Virus record (IMG/VR): IMGVR_UViG_3300037557_000305
Span: 1-25,040 of that record
DNA: 25,040 bases
Source: a virus
Reading direction: 5' to 3' (one strand)
Below, in pieces: positions 7,911 to 13,890 of the stretch. The notes below the pieces were generated by a model. It had not been told where the DNA came from. It ran no database searches and saw nothing but the letters and a program-made list of their open reading frames with translations. The translations under genes and the position numbers were made by a program. Position 1 is the first letter of the stretch. Each line of letters starts with the position of its first letter.

Positions 7911-8963
7911 ATGAAGATTAAAAATCCCTCTAAGACTAAAAAGACTAAAAAATCTCAACCCTTGAAGGGGGTTGCGGAGACTCCTTCTGATAAAGTTTCG
8001 GCTCTTGCGGCGCTCATGAGTAACGTGTCAAAGAACTACGGAGATGGTTCTTTGATGCTTATGGGAGATAGCCCCCGCGCAGATGTCGAGGTTATCCCCT
8101 CAGGGTCTATTGGAATGGATTACGCTTTTGGGATTGGGGGGTACCCTCGGGGCCGGATTGTGGAGATCTATGGCCCGGAGAGTAGTGGTAAGACCACCCT
8201 GACGTTGCACGCTATTGCAGAGTGTCAGCGTCAGGGTGGTGTTGCTGCGTTCATTGATGCTGAGCACGCTTTAGATCTCTCCTACGCTCGAAAGCTCGGG
8301 ATTGATACAGACGCTCTACTTTTCAGCCAGCCTGATTACGGAGAGCAAGCTCTGAACATTGTCGAAGACATCGTAAGAGCTAACGTTGTGGACCTTATCG
8401 TGGTAGACTCTGTCGCCGCGTTGACCCCTAAAGCTGAAATTGAAGGGGACATGGAGAAAAACCATGTAGGTTTACAAGCCCGTATGATGTCTCAGGCTCT
8501 TCGTAAACTCACTGCCGTCGTACACAAGACAGACACTTGTTTAATGTTTATCAATCAGACGCGCCAAAAGATTGGTGTGATGTTTGGTAACCCGGAGACC
8601 ACTCCCGGAGGTAATGCCCTAAAGTTCTATTGCTCCATACGAGCCAGTATCCATCGCTCTTCTGCCATTAAGAAGGGTGAAGAGATTGTGGGTAATGTTG
8701 CTCGCGTGAAGGTCGTAAAGAACAAGCTCGCTCCTCCGTTCAAAGAGGCGAGAATTACCATCTTGTTTGGTAAGGGCATTGACCACTGGGGAGACGTGGT
8801 TGATATGGCAGTTGAACGCGACCTGATCATTAAGTCAGGGGCATGGTTTAAGTACGAAGGGGAGTCCATAGGCCAGGGCAAGGCCGGAGCTATTAAGTGG
8901 CTTAAGGAAAACCCTGAGCAAGCTAGTAGTATTGAGTCGGTACTAAGAAAGGGGTTGACTTAG
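7911..8963 (+). CDS. recA: RecA recombinase
   Basis: The 350-aa protein is a RecA-type strand-exchange ATPase. It has the Walker A loop GPESSGKT (88-95), a Glu-containing [10 protein letters not shown] segment, a Walker B strand ending VVDSVAAL, and the L2/ATP-cap region [18 protein letters not shown]. This reads as a bacterial-type RecA, not a diverged UvsX. An extra Lys-rich N-terminal stretch of about 25 residues is present, and the C-terminal domain is of ordinary length. With the SSB and mediator candidate just upstream it should drive recombination-dependent replication or repair of phage DNA. The ATG lies 3 bases after the SSB stop with little Shine-Dalgarno, suggesting translational coupling. 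Confidence 0.95.
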   Translation: MKIKNPSKTKKTKKSQPLKGVAETPSDKVSALAALMSNVSKNYGDGSLMLMGDSPRADVEVIPSGSIGMDYAFGIGGYPRGRIVEIYGPESSGKTTLTLHAIAECQRQGGVAAFIDAEHALDLSYARKLGIDTDALLFSQPDYGEQALNIVEDIVRANVVDLIVVDSVAALTPKAEIEGDMEKNHVGLQARMMSQALRKLTAVVHKTDTCLMFINQTRQKIGVMFGNPETTPGGNALKFYCSIRASIHRSSAIKKGEEIVGNVARVKVVKNKLAPPFKEARITILFGKGIDHWGDVVDMAVERDLIIKSGAWFKYEGESIGQGKAGAIKWLKENPEQASSIESVLRKGLT

Positions 8964-8983
8964 ACTCTGCTGGGTACTATAGG
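8955..8983 (+). promoter_or_regulatory. Candidate promoter at the end of recA
   Basis: TTGACT (8955-8960), 17 bases, then TATAGG (8978-8983). The -35 has five of six consensus bases and the -10 has four. A start site would fall at or just before the ATG at 8991, so the transcript would be nearly leaderless. The element overlaps the last codons of recA. Confidence 0.35.
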
Positions 8984-8990
8984 TATAGCT

Positions 8991-9218
8991 ATGAAAATGA
9001 TTGAGACAACGCTCACCATAGGGCGTACTATTAATATGGGAAACTTTGAAAGCCTCCGTGTGGATCTTTCCATTAAGGCCGAAATAGATTCCGACAACTA
9101 TTCAGAAGACTTGAAATCCTTAGAGGAAACTCTTACGGGACATATTGAGGGCGTTATTCATAGAAAGATTAACGGACCCCCCGATGTGGTTGAGGCTTCA
9201 GGGGAAGAGTTTATATAA
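8991..9218 (+). CDS. Small unknown protein, 75 aa
   Basis: I did not recognise this gene. The product begins with a beta-rich segment (TTLTIGRTINMGNFESLRVDLSIKA), then an acidic helical stretch (SEDLKSLEETLTGHIEGVIH), and has no signal peptide, membrane segment or cysteine. It looks like a small soluble cytoplasmic protein. It begins 27 bases after recA and ends one base before the ATG of the secreted Cys-rich protein. A promoter-like TTGACT sits 36 bases ahead of its ATG; only a weak AGG could serve as ribosome site. Confidence 0.55.
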   Translation: MKMIETTLTIGRTINMGNFESLRVDLSIKAEIDSDNYSEDLKSLEETLTGHIEGVIHRKINGPPDVVEASGEEFI

Positions 9219-9219
9219 T

Positions 9220-9384
9220 ATGTGGTTTATTGCTTTTTTATTGATGTCCTCGCACGCCCCTGTGGTTGCGGCCCCTAATGGCAGGACCCCGTGTAACCAT
9301 GATGTGGTGTGTGGAAAGGGCGAGTGCTGGGAAGGTATTTGCGAGGCTGACGGGTACTGTCAGGCGTACTGGACTTGTGTATGA
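9220..9384 (+). CDS. Small secreted Cys-rich protein, 54 aa
   Basis: ATG 9220 starts one base after the upstream stop. The product has a hydrophobic N-terminal signal (MWFIAFLLMSSHAPVVAA), with likely cleavage after Ala18, and a short mature part of about 36 residues with six cysteines (25, 31, 36, 41, 47, 53) spaced 4-5 residues apart, consistent with three disulfides. There is no lipobox. A longer reading frame begins at 9145 inside the previous gene, but the signal peptide marks 9220 as the true start. Its TGA overlaps the ATG of the gp47-like gene. Function is unknown; an exported disulfide-rich peptide inside a recombination operon is unusual. Confidence 0.6.
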   Translation: MWFIAFLLMSSHAPVVAAPNGRTPCNHDVVCGKGECWEGICEADGYCQAYWTCV

Positions 9385-10448
9385 AGATTGCTTTGTACTC
9401 AGACTTGCACGCCCACCCGTACAGTAACGGTGTGTTGTTAGAGCACGGATCTAACAGCCGCGTTCTAGATGCTTCTAACGTAATAGGTCAGGTGTATTCT
9501 TACGCTATTGATAACGGGTTGGCGCACGTACTGTTTGGTGGAGACCTTTTTGACCGACGTAAGAGTATAGACGTAGACACGTATAACACCATCCACAGGT
9601 GCATCCAGAACTGGTCCGAGCAGGTCTCTACGGTGATGATACCGGGTAACCACGATCAGGCTAACAAGTCCGGTACCATACATGCCCTTCAACGCTTTCA
9701 GTCGCCTACTTGTAAGATTTTTAGCAAGCCTGAATGGGTTCCCTTGTCAGACGATGTTCACTTATTCGGGGTACCTTACTACGACGACGGGGAAATCATA
9801 GCTAAGCACGTTCGGGAAGGGTTAGAGGACAAGCCTGAAGGTAAGAGGCATATCTTGATGCTTCACTACGGTATTGAGGGTGCGAAGATCGGACCCTCTG
9901 ATTACGTACTGCCCTGCGAGTTGAAGTTGCCGATGCTATGTCTTGACGAGTGGGACATAGTATTCAGTGGGCATTATCACATCGGACAACAGCTAGGGAG
10001 CAAGTTCCATTACATTGGATCAGCGATGCAGCACCGTTGGGACGATGTCGGCTTTGAAAAGACTTTCGTTGTTTATGATTCAGATACTAATTCTATTTCT
10101 CGGGTACCTACCGTAGCTCCAAAGTTTTTGGAGATTAGAGGTAAGACTAAAGATCATGACGTGAAAAATTGCTTCGTTAGAATTATCAGAGATTATGAAA
10201 TATCTTCTGATAAGAAGCCTAAGATTGAAGCGTCTCTAAAAGATAAGGGAGCCCTATCCGTAGAGTTTAGGTATGAGCCTGAAAAAGAAGATTTAGAAAC
10301 TTCAGAGAGGATAACCTTCTCTGAGTCAGGCGGTAAGTATCAGATTTTAGATGACTATATTTCTTCTGATTTGGTAGATACCGCTGAGTTTGATTTGGAT
10401 AAATTGCTTAATATTGGCAAAGAAATCCTTTCTCGGGCAATGGATTGA
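9381..10448 (+). CDS. SbcD/Mre11/gp47-like nuclease subunit
   Basis: The 355-aa calcineurin-like metallophosphoesterase has all expected metal-binding motifs: DLHAH (D8, H10), GGDLFDRR (D55), GNHD (89-92), a LHYG His near residue 155, and GHYHIG near residue 198. Mre11/SbcD/gp47 enzymes pair with Rad50/SbcC/gp46 ATPases to resect double-strand ends; the probable partner is encoded at 16025. ATG 9381 is preferred to the in-frame TTG 9375 because it forms an ATGA overlap with the previous stop. About 110 C-terminal residues beyond the phosphoesterase core would carry the capping and ATPase-binding part. The other metallophosphoesterase, at 13891, has a different architecture. Confidence 0.88.
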   Translation: MKIALYSDLHAHPYSNGVLLEHGSNSRVLDASNVIGQVYSYAIDNGLAHVLFGGDLFDRRKSIDVDTYNTIHRCIQNWSEQVSTVMIPGNHDQANKSGTIHALQRFQSPTCKIFSKPEWVPLSDDVHLFGVPYYDDGEIIAKHVREGLEDKPEGKRHILMLHYGIEGAKIGPSDYVLPCELKLPMLCLDEWDIVFSGHYHIGQQLGSKFHYIGSAMQHRWDDVGFEKTFVVYDSDTNSISRVPTVAPKFLEIRGKTKDHDVKNCFVRIIRDYEISSDKKPKIEASLKDKGALSVEFRYEPEKEDLETSERITFSESGGKYQILDDYISSDLVDTAEFDLDKLLNIGKEILSRAMD

Positions 10449-11062
10449 TGATGAATGGTATCTTATCTTCTATATTTTATACTCTATGCTTAATTACCTC
10501 CCCCCCAGGAGACATACTAGAGGAAGAGTATTGTGTGATTGCTGGGCCGGATGGGACAGACGCTGAGTTAGAAGCTCACATGGAGGAGACTCTGTACGAG
10601 GAGGAACTCATTTTTACGGCTATTAACCGCTGTAAGAATGCGACTCCGTCTAAGGTTAAGCCTGATCTTATTCGTGACCTTTTAGAGATTGAAAAGAAAG
10701 CGGGCGTACCGAAGAAGTATCGCGGGATGGTGCTGGCGGCTGCATGTAGCGAGTCAGGTTACAACCCTAATGCGGTTGGTGATAGCGGAAAAGCTGTAGG
10801 TATTTTGCAGATGTGGCCTTGGTGGGAGCGTAGTAGGTATAAGGTTAACCGACGCGATCCGTACCAGTCGGCCATGGCGTGGACTGCTCAAATAATGAGG
10901 ACGGTACCCAAAGCTATTAAAAAGTGTGGTAAAAGGCGGGGGTTCTTAACAGCGTGGTCCTGGGTGGCTGCCGGTCCTAAGAAGTGGCGATGTAGGTCCC
11001 CCCGGCATTACACTCGACTGAAACGCTGGCAGCGGAAAGTAAAAAAAGAATTAGGCATCTAA
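10448..11062 (+). CDS. Lytic transglycosylase, SLT-like, exported
   Basis: The 204-aa product begins with a hydrophobic export signal (MMNGILSSIFYTLCLITS). A lysozyme-like SLT domain follows: ACSESGYNPNAVGDSGKAVG with probable catalytic Glu102, then ILQMWPWW and a helical end with WSWVAAGPKKW. Such enzymes cleave the glycan strand of peptidoglycan. Four or more cysteines in the mature part fit an oxidising periplasm. It could be the endolysin (signal-dependent) or a virion-associated muralytic enzyme. The ATG overlaps the previous TGA; a TTG at 10445 is an alternative. It is followed by tRNA-Arg and faces convergent minus-strand genes that include a holin-like protein. Confidence 0.75.
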   Translation: MMNGILSSIFYTLCLITSPPGDILEEEYCVIAGPDGTDAELEAHMEETLYEEELIFTAINRCKNATPSKVKPDLIRDLLEIEKKAGVPKKYRGMVLAAACSESGYNPNAVGDSGKAVGILQMWPWWERSRYKVNRRDPYQSAMAWTAQIMRTVPKAIKKCGKRRGFLTAWSWVAAGPKKWRCRSPRHYTRLKRWQRKVKKELGI

Positions 11063-11069
11063 GTTAAGT

Positions 11070-11143
11070 GCCTTCGTAGCTCAGTTGGATAGAGCAACGG
11101 CCTTCTAAGCCGTAGGTCACAGGTTCGAATCCTGTCGAAGGTG
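11070..11143 (+). tRNA. tRNA-Arg (anticodon TCT)
   Basis: A full cloverleaf: 7-pair acceptor stem GCCTTCG/CGAAGGT (terminal G-T pair), D arm with AGCTCAGTTGGATAGAGC, anticodon stem ACGGC/GCCGT around loop CTTCTAA (anticodon 11104-11106), and T arm with GGTTCGAATCC. The CCA end is not encoded. It reads AGA. Only two bases separate it from the stop codon of the facing minus-strand gene. Confidence 0.95.
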
Positions 11144-11145
11144 AC

Positions 11146-11346
11146 CTAGTTTACAAAACCCTCCGTGGGCATTTTTATCAATATACGATTGAGGGCGAGT
11201 TGGTCGTGGGCTTCTTGTAGAGCTTTTTGGAAGTTAGATACGTCAGATTTACGCAACTCGTCTAACATCCCCCACAGGGAGGCGTTCTCATCTTCCAGAA
11301 TGCTTATTCTCAACTCTAGTTCTTTGATGATAGCTTCCCACTCCAT
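11146..11346 (-). CDS. Small coiled-coil protein, 66 aa
   Basis: The product starts with a heptad-rich helix (WEAIIKELELRISILEDEN) and is predicted almost entirely helical and charged, like a short coiled coil that forms oligomers. No membrane segment or catalytic motif is seen. The ATG is preceded by AGGAG at about six bases. It is the last gene of the minus-strand block, 8 bases after the holin-like gene, so the two are likely cotranslated. A role in lysis control or membrane scaffolding could be guessed from context, but the sequence does not show one. Confidence 0.55.
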   Translation of the reverse strand: MEWEAIIKELELRISILEDENASLWGMLDELRKSDVSNFQKALQEAHDQLALNRILIKMPTEGFVN

Positions 11347-11354
11347 GATTTCTC

Positions 11355-11603
11355 CTATTTTCTGGTTCTTACTCTGATCTCAACCAGACCTTCGTTTATC
11401 TTCTCAAGAGCGCGTTCTAGCATGTGCTCTTGCTCTATCAGTCTTTCTACGATGTGTTCTTGGTGGTACTGGAGAGTTTCTTTTGCGTTTTTTTCGTACT
11501 CTTTTCGGTCCTTGTTCATCCGGTGAGTGGTCCATAAAAGAGAAGCAGTCCAGAGGCCAAGAGGCCCGTACTGAGCTAAAGCGTTAAGAAACTCTATTTC
11601 CAT
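11355..11603 (-). CDS. Holin-like small membrane protein, 82 aa
   Basis: A short hydrophobic N-terminal segment (about 6-25, with GPLGLWTASLLW) is followed by a long charged helix with many Glu/Lys/Arg (residues 29-80). One N-terminal membrane span plus a cytoplasmic coiled-coil tail resembles the BhlA/UviB-type holin layout in outline only. The transglycosylase lies just across the convergent tRNA, so a lysis role is plausible. Alternatives are a membrane anchor or a spanin-like accessory protein. AAGGA lies six bases upstream of the ATG. Confidence 0.5.
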   Translation of the reverse strand: MEIEFLNALAQYGPLGLWTASLLWTTHRMNKDRKEYEKNAKETLQYHQEHIVERLIEQEHMLERALEKINEGLVEIRVRTRK

Positions 11604-11646
11604 GCCGCGTCCTTCACCTAGATAAGTAGTTCTTCCTCGTCCTCAC

Positions 11647-11662
11647 TTCTCTGACCAGAGAA
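11647..11662. repeat. Perfect inverted repeat between minus-strand genes
   Basis: TTCTCTG and CAGAGAA surround a two-base centre, a perfect 16-base dyad in the gap between the small membrane protein gene and the holin-like gene. No T-run follows on either strand, so it is a protein-binding dyad or mRNA hairpin candidate and not a clear terminator. Confidence 0.35.
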
Positions 11663-11674
11663 ATTAGAAGACGT

Positions 11675-11959
11675 TCAAGGTATCTCCAAAACGATACAAG
11701 AGCCGTTCAGAACTTGTATACGTGTGTTTAGTTCTAAAGAAAAAAAAGATATATTTTTTTTATCTATTTTTATATCGCCAATTGCTTCCCCACTAAATAT
11801 TGGGTTGCCTGCTACAAAACAGGTAACTAGAGATTTAGTAGGTGCGGTTGGTTTTATTTTAGGGGATTCTGGCTTGTTGTGGTTGATTACAGCTAATACG
11901 GTTAGCGCTATCGCAGCCACTCCAAACCAAAATATTGCGTTATCGAACAAGTACTTCAT
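11675..11959 (-). CDS. Small membrane-anchored protein, 94 aa
   Basis: ATG 11957-11959 forms an ATGA overlap with the stop of the MopE/VWA lipoprotein gene, so the two are probably translated together; an in-frame GTG six bases earlier is less likely. The N-terminus is one transmembrane helix (about residues 8-26, FWFGVAAIALTVLAV). A Pro/Lys linker and a small beta-rich domain with two cysteines (SLVTCFVAG and NGSCIVLEIP) follow, probably facing the periplasm. No family was recognised. The gene contains an A-run and a T-run of eight bases each, about six bases apart, which are possible slippage sites. Confidence 0.6.
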   Translation of the reverse strand: MKYLFDNAIFWFGVAAIALTVLAVINHNKPESPKIKPTAPTKSLVTCFVAGNPIFSGEAIGDIKIDKKNISFFSLELNTRIQVLNGSCIVLEIP

Positions 11960-13818
11960 TGGCACACATTCTCGTCCAGTATTTGCAGTAAGTTAGAAAG
12001 TAACTCTTCTGGGTTTATGGATAAATTAAACCAACTACCTCCTGTCGCTTGAGCTAAGTTTTCCCAAGTGTTTTTAAAATCCACTGTAGTGAATGTATAA
12101 AGTTTTAAATCTTCAGAAGTACTAAGTGTTGTTTCTACTTCTAGTGGGTTTAGTGGTGGGGATAAGAAGGATTGCGGCTGTTCGTCGCTAAATAAGATTA
12201 TTACTTGCTTGGCGTCCTCCCTCCACGTAGGTGGGAAGCTTATGATTGGGGGATCAGAAAACACACCGTTACCCCAAGTAAGATCTTCCAACATATGCGG
12301 AGTAACTCCTCCGAGGGGGAACACGCTTAGGTATACCGCGTCTAAAAGCATTTCTTTGCCGCCAGATAGCGGGAGAGTAGCGGCTACGGACAACGCCCCT
12401 ATGAAGGCAGAGAACCCCCCTAAGTCGGAGTGTAGTGTGAGGTACTCGTCTGAGAAAATATTTGTAGAATTTGCAGAGGTAGGTCCGATGATTAGCCCCC
12501 ACTGAAGGGTCTCTTCGTCTGTATACTGGAGTGCAAAGGTCTGAAGTGCGATCAGTACTGCGGATATTTCTGTGTCCATGCTCCCAGACATATCTACGAT
12601 TAGTAGGATGTCCGTAGGATCCATGGGTTCCCCATAGTCGGTTATCCCGTCACAGTCGTCGTCTACTCCGTTGCACACTTCTTCTTGTGGAGTAGTTTCT
12701 CCAAAACATAAGTTTGGGATGAAACCGTCTGGAGTATAGGACCCCCAGCTACCTTCTACGCACGTAAGATCTCCTCCGTGACAAATACCTACGTCTAAAG
12801 TGCTTGCGGGGCCTGTGTAGCACTCTCCGGCCAGGTCCTCGTCAATGAGATCGTCACAGTCGTCGTCAAAGTTGTTACATAGCTCTTCTTCTGGATGCCC
12901 TAGCGTAGGGTCGCAGGTTTCCCCCTCCACGGGTAAGAACACGCAGAGAGCAAAACACTCCGTCATGCCGGTAGTTGAACACAGGGGGTCTAAGCATTCG
13001 CATGTCTTAAACCCTTGTCCACAGGTTAAGGGATCTTCATTGCAAGGGAGCAGCGTACCTATAAGCTCGGGAGGACATTTACAAAGAAGCCCCTCGTCTA
13101 CGGCACCGTCACAGTCGTCGTCTATGCTATTACATATCTCTTCTGTAGGTTCCGTAGCCGTGCAGTTGGCCCACTCGCCTGCGATACAGATCTGGTACCC
13201 CGTGTCACAGTCCGTAGAGCAGGGCTCTACTAAATCTTCGTCTACGGCACCGTCACAGTCGTCGTCTATGTTGTTGCATACTTCCTCGGGGGGGAAACCG
13301 CACCCACCACAACTGTTAGTTTGGCCTTCGTCTATTTCTCCGTCACAGTCGTTGTCTAGGTAATCACACACTTCTTCAAAACAGGGAGATGTGCATTCTC
13401 CGTATTGGTAGTTCCCCTTGTTACAGTATATGTTTTGTGTTCCGGGGAACCCGTCTTCCGTAGTGCAGTCTTGGTTCCCTTGTAGGTATATGCTCGGATC
13501 ACACTCAAAGTACTCTATGCACTCGCCTACAGATAGTACTTGAGGTGGGTCTTGGCAGATGTCTACGATTACTTCGGCCTGCCACACGGCGTTGAGGGGA
13601 GGACAAAACCAAAACTGGCTTCGGTAGCAGTCGTATTCGTAAGTGTCCTCTTCTACGTCCTCCTCTGCATCCCCTGGAGAGGATTGAACTTCGGAAATAA
13701 CGTCGAGAACAGGAAGAGTGCCCCATTTAGGAGGGGAGCAAGAGCTGAGTAACAAAAAAGTAAATAAATACGTTAACTTTAAAAATAGACGATTAGAACA
13801 TTTGTTAGTTAGGGGCAT
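11956..13818 (-). CDS. Lipoprotein with MopE-like repeats and VWA domain
   Basis: This is the most unusual gene of the window, 620 aa. It begins with a lipoprotein signal (hydrophobic 11-24, lipobox LSSC, Cys27), so it should be anchored in the host envelope. A Cys-rich segment with pairs of cysteines follows. Five Asp-rich repeats of the form EVCNxxDDDCDGxxDE are centred near residues 158, 188, 236, 321 and 389, matching the MopE-type putative metal-binding motif. A von Willebrand A domain spans about 403-615, with MIDAS motif DMSGSM (D409, S411, S413). Related architectures are common in Myxococcota surface proteins. Here it is flanked by phage genes, so it is either a host-derived moron or a phage surface factor. 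Stop and next start overlap in ATGA. Confidence 0.8.
   Translation of the reverse strand: MPLTNKCSNRLFLKLTYLFTFLLLSSCSPPKWGTLPVLDVISEVQSSPGDAEEDVEEDTYEYDCYRSQFWFCPPLNAVWQAEVIVDICQDPPQVLSVGECIEYFECDPSIYLQGNQDCTTEDGFPGTQNIYCNKGNYQYGECTSPCFEEVCDYLDNDCDGEIDEGQTNSCGGCGFPPEEVCNNIDDDCDGAVDEDLVEPCSTDCDTGYQICIAGEWANCTATEPTEEICNSIDDDCDGAVDEGLLCKCPPELIGTLLPCNEDPLTCGQGFKTCECLDPLCSTTGMTECFALCVFLPVEGETCDPTLGHPEEELCNNFDDDCDDLIDEDLAGECYTGPASTLDVGICHGGDLTCVEGSWGSYTPDGFIPNLCFGETTPQEEVCNGVDDDCDGITDYGEPMDPTDILLIVDMSGSMDTEISAVLIALQTFALQYTDEETLQWGLIIGPTSANSTNIFSDEYLTLHSDLGGFSAFIGALSVAATLPLSGGKEMLLDAVYLSVFPLGGVTPHMLEDLTWGNGVFSDPPIISFPPTWREDAKQVIILFSDEQPQSFLSPPLNPLEVETTLSTSEDLKLYTFTTVDFKNTWENLAQATGGSWFNLSINPEELLSNLLQILDENVCQ
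12651..13356 (-). repeat. Five degenerate direct repeats inside the lipoprotein gene
   Basis: CACAGTCGTCGTC or a one-base variant recurs at 12651, 12855, 13110, 13254 and 13344 (plus-strand reading), each encoding the CDDD/CDND core of a MopE-like repeat. Copies at about 13095 and 13239 share a longer identical stretch of about 33 bases, pointing to a recent internal duplication. Spacing is irregular and the copies are coding, so this is not a CRISPR array. Confidence 0.7.
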
Positions 13819-13890
13819 TTATTTACTTCATATAGGTTTCAACTTCTTATTTATGGTTGGTATTAATAATATCTTCGTCAAGAAATATAA

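Noticed and set aside
7476-7958. 160-aa minus-strand open frame
   Set aside because: It is antisense to the gp32-like SSB and its acidic tail; the Leu/Arg/Ser-rich composition is what reverse reading of acidic codons gives, and no motif or ribosome site is seen.
9145-9384. Longer 79-aa version of the secreted Cys-rich protein
   Set aside because: The extra 25 residues overlap the previous gene and would bury the signal peptide; ATG 9220 gives a normal exported protein.
11724-11996. 90-aa plus-strand open frame across the membrane-protein gene
   Set aside because: It is antisense to a gene with a clear transmembrane start and ATGA coupling to the lipoprotein; its own N-terminus arises from the homopolymer runs.
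12651-13356. CRISPR-like repeats
   Set aside because: The copies are coding, unevenly spaced (90-255 bases), not identical, and there are no unique spacers of uniform length.
12845-13363. 172-aa Ser-rich plus-strand open frame
   Set aside because: It is the antisense shadow of the MopE-like repeats; the recurrent SSS blocks mirror the repeated Asp-rich codons.
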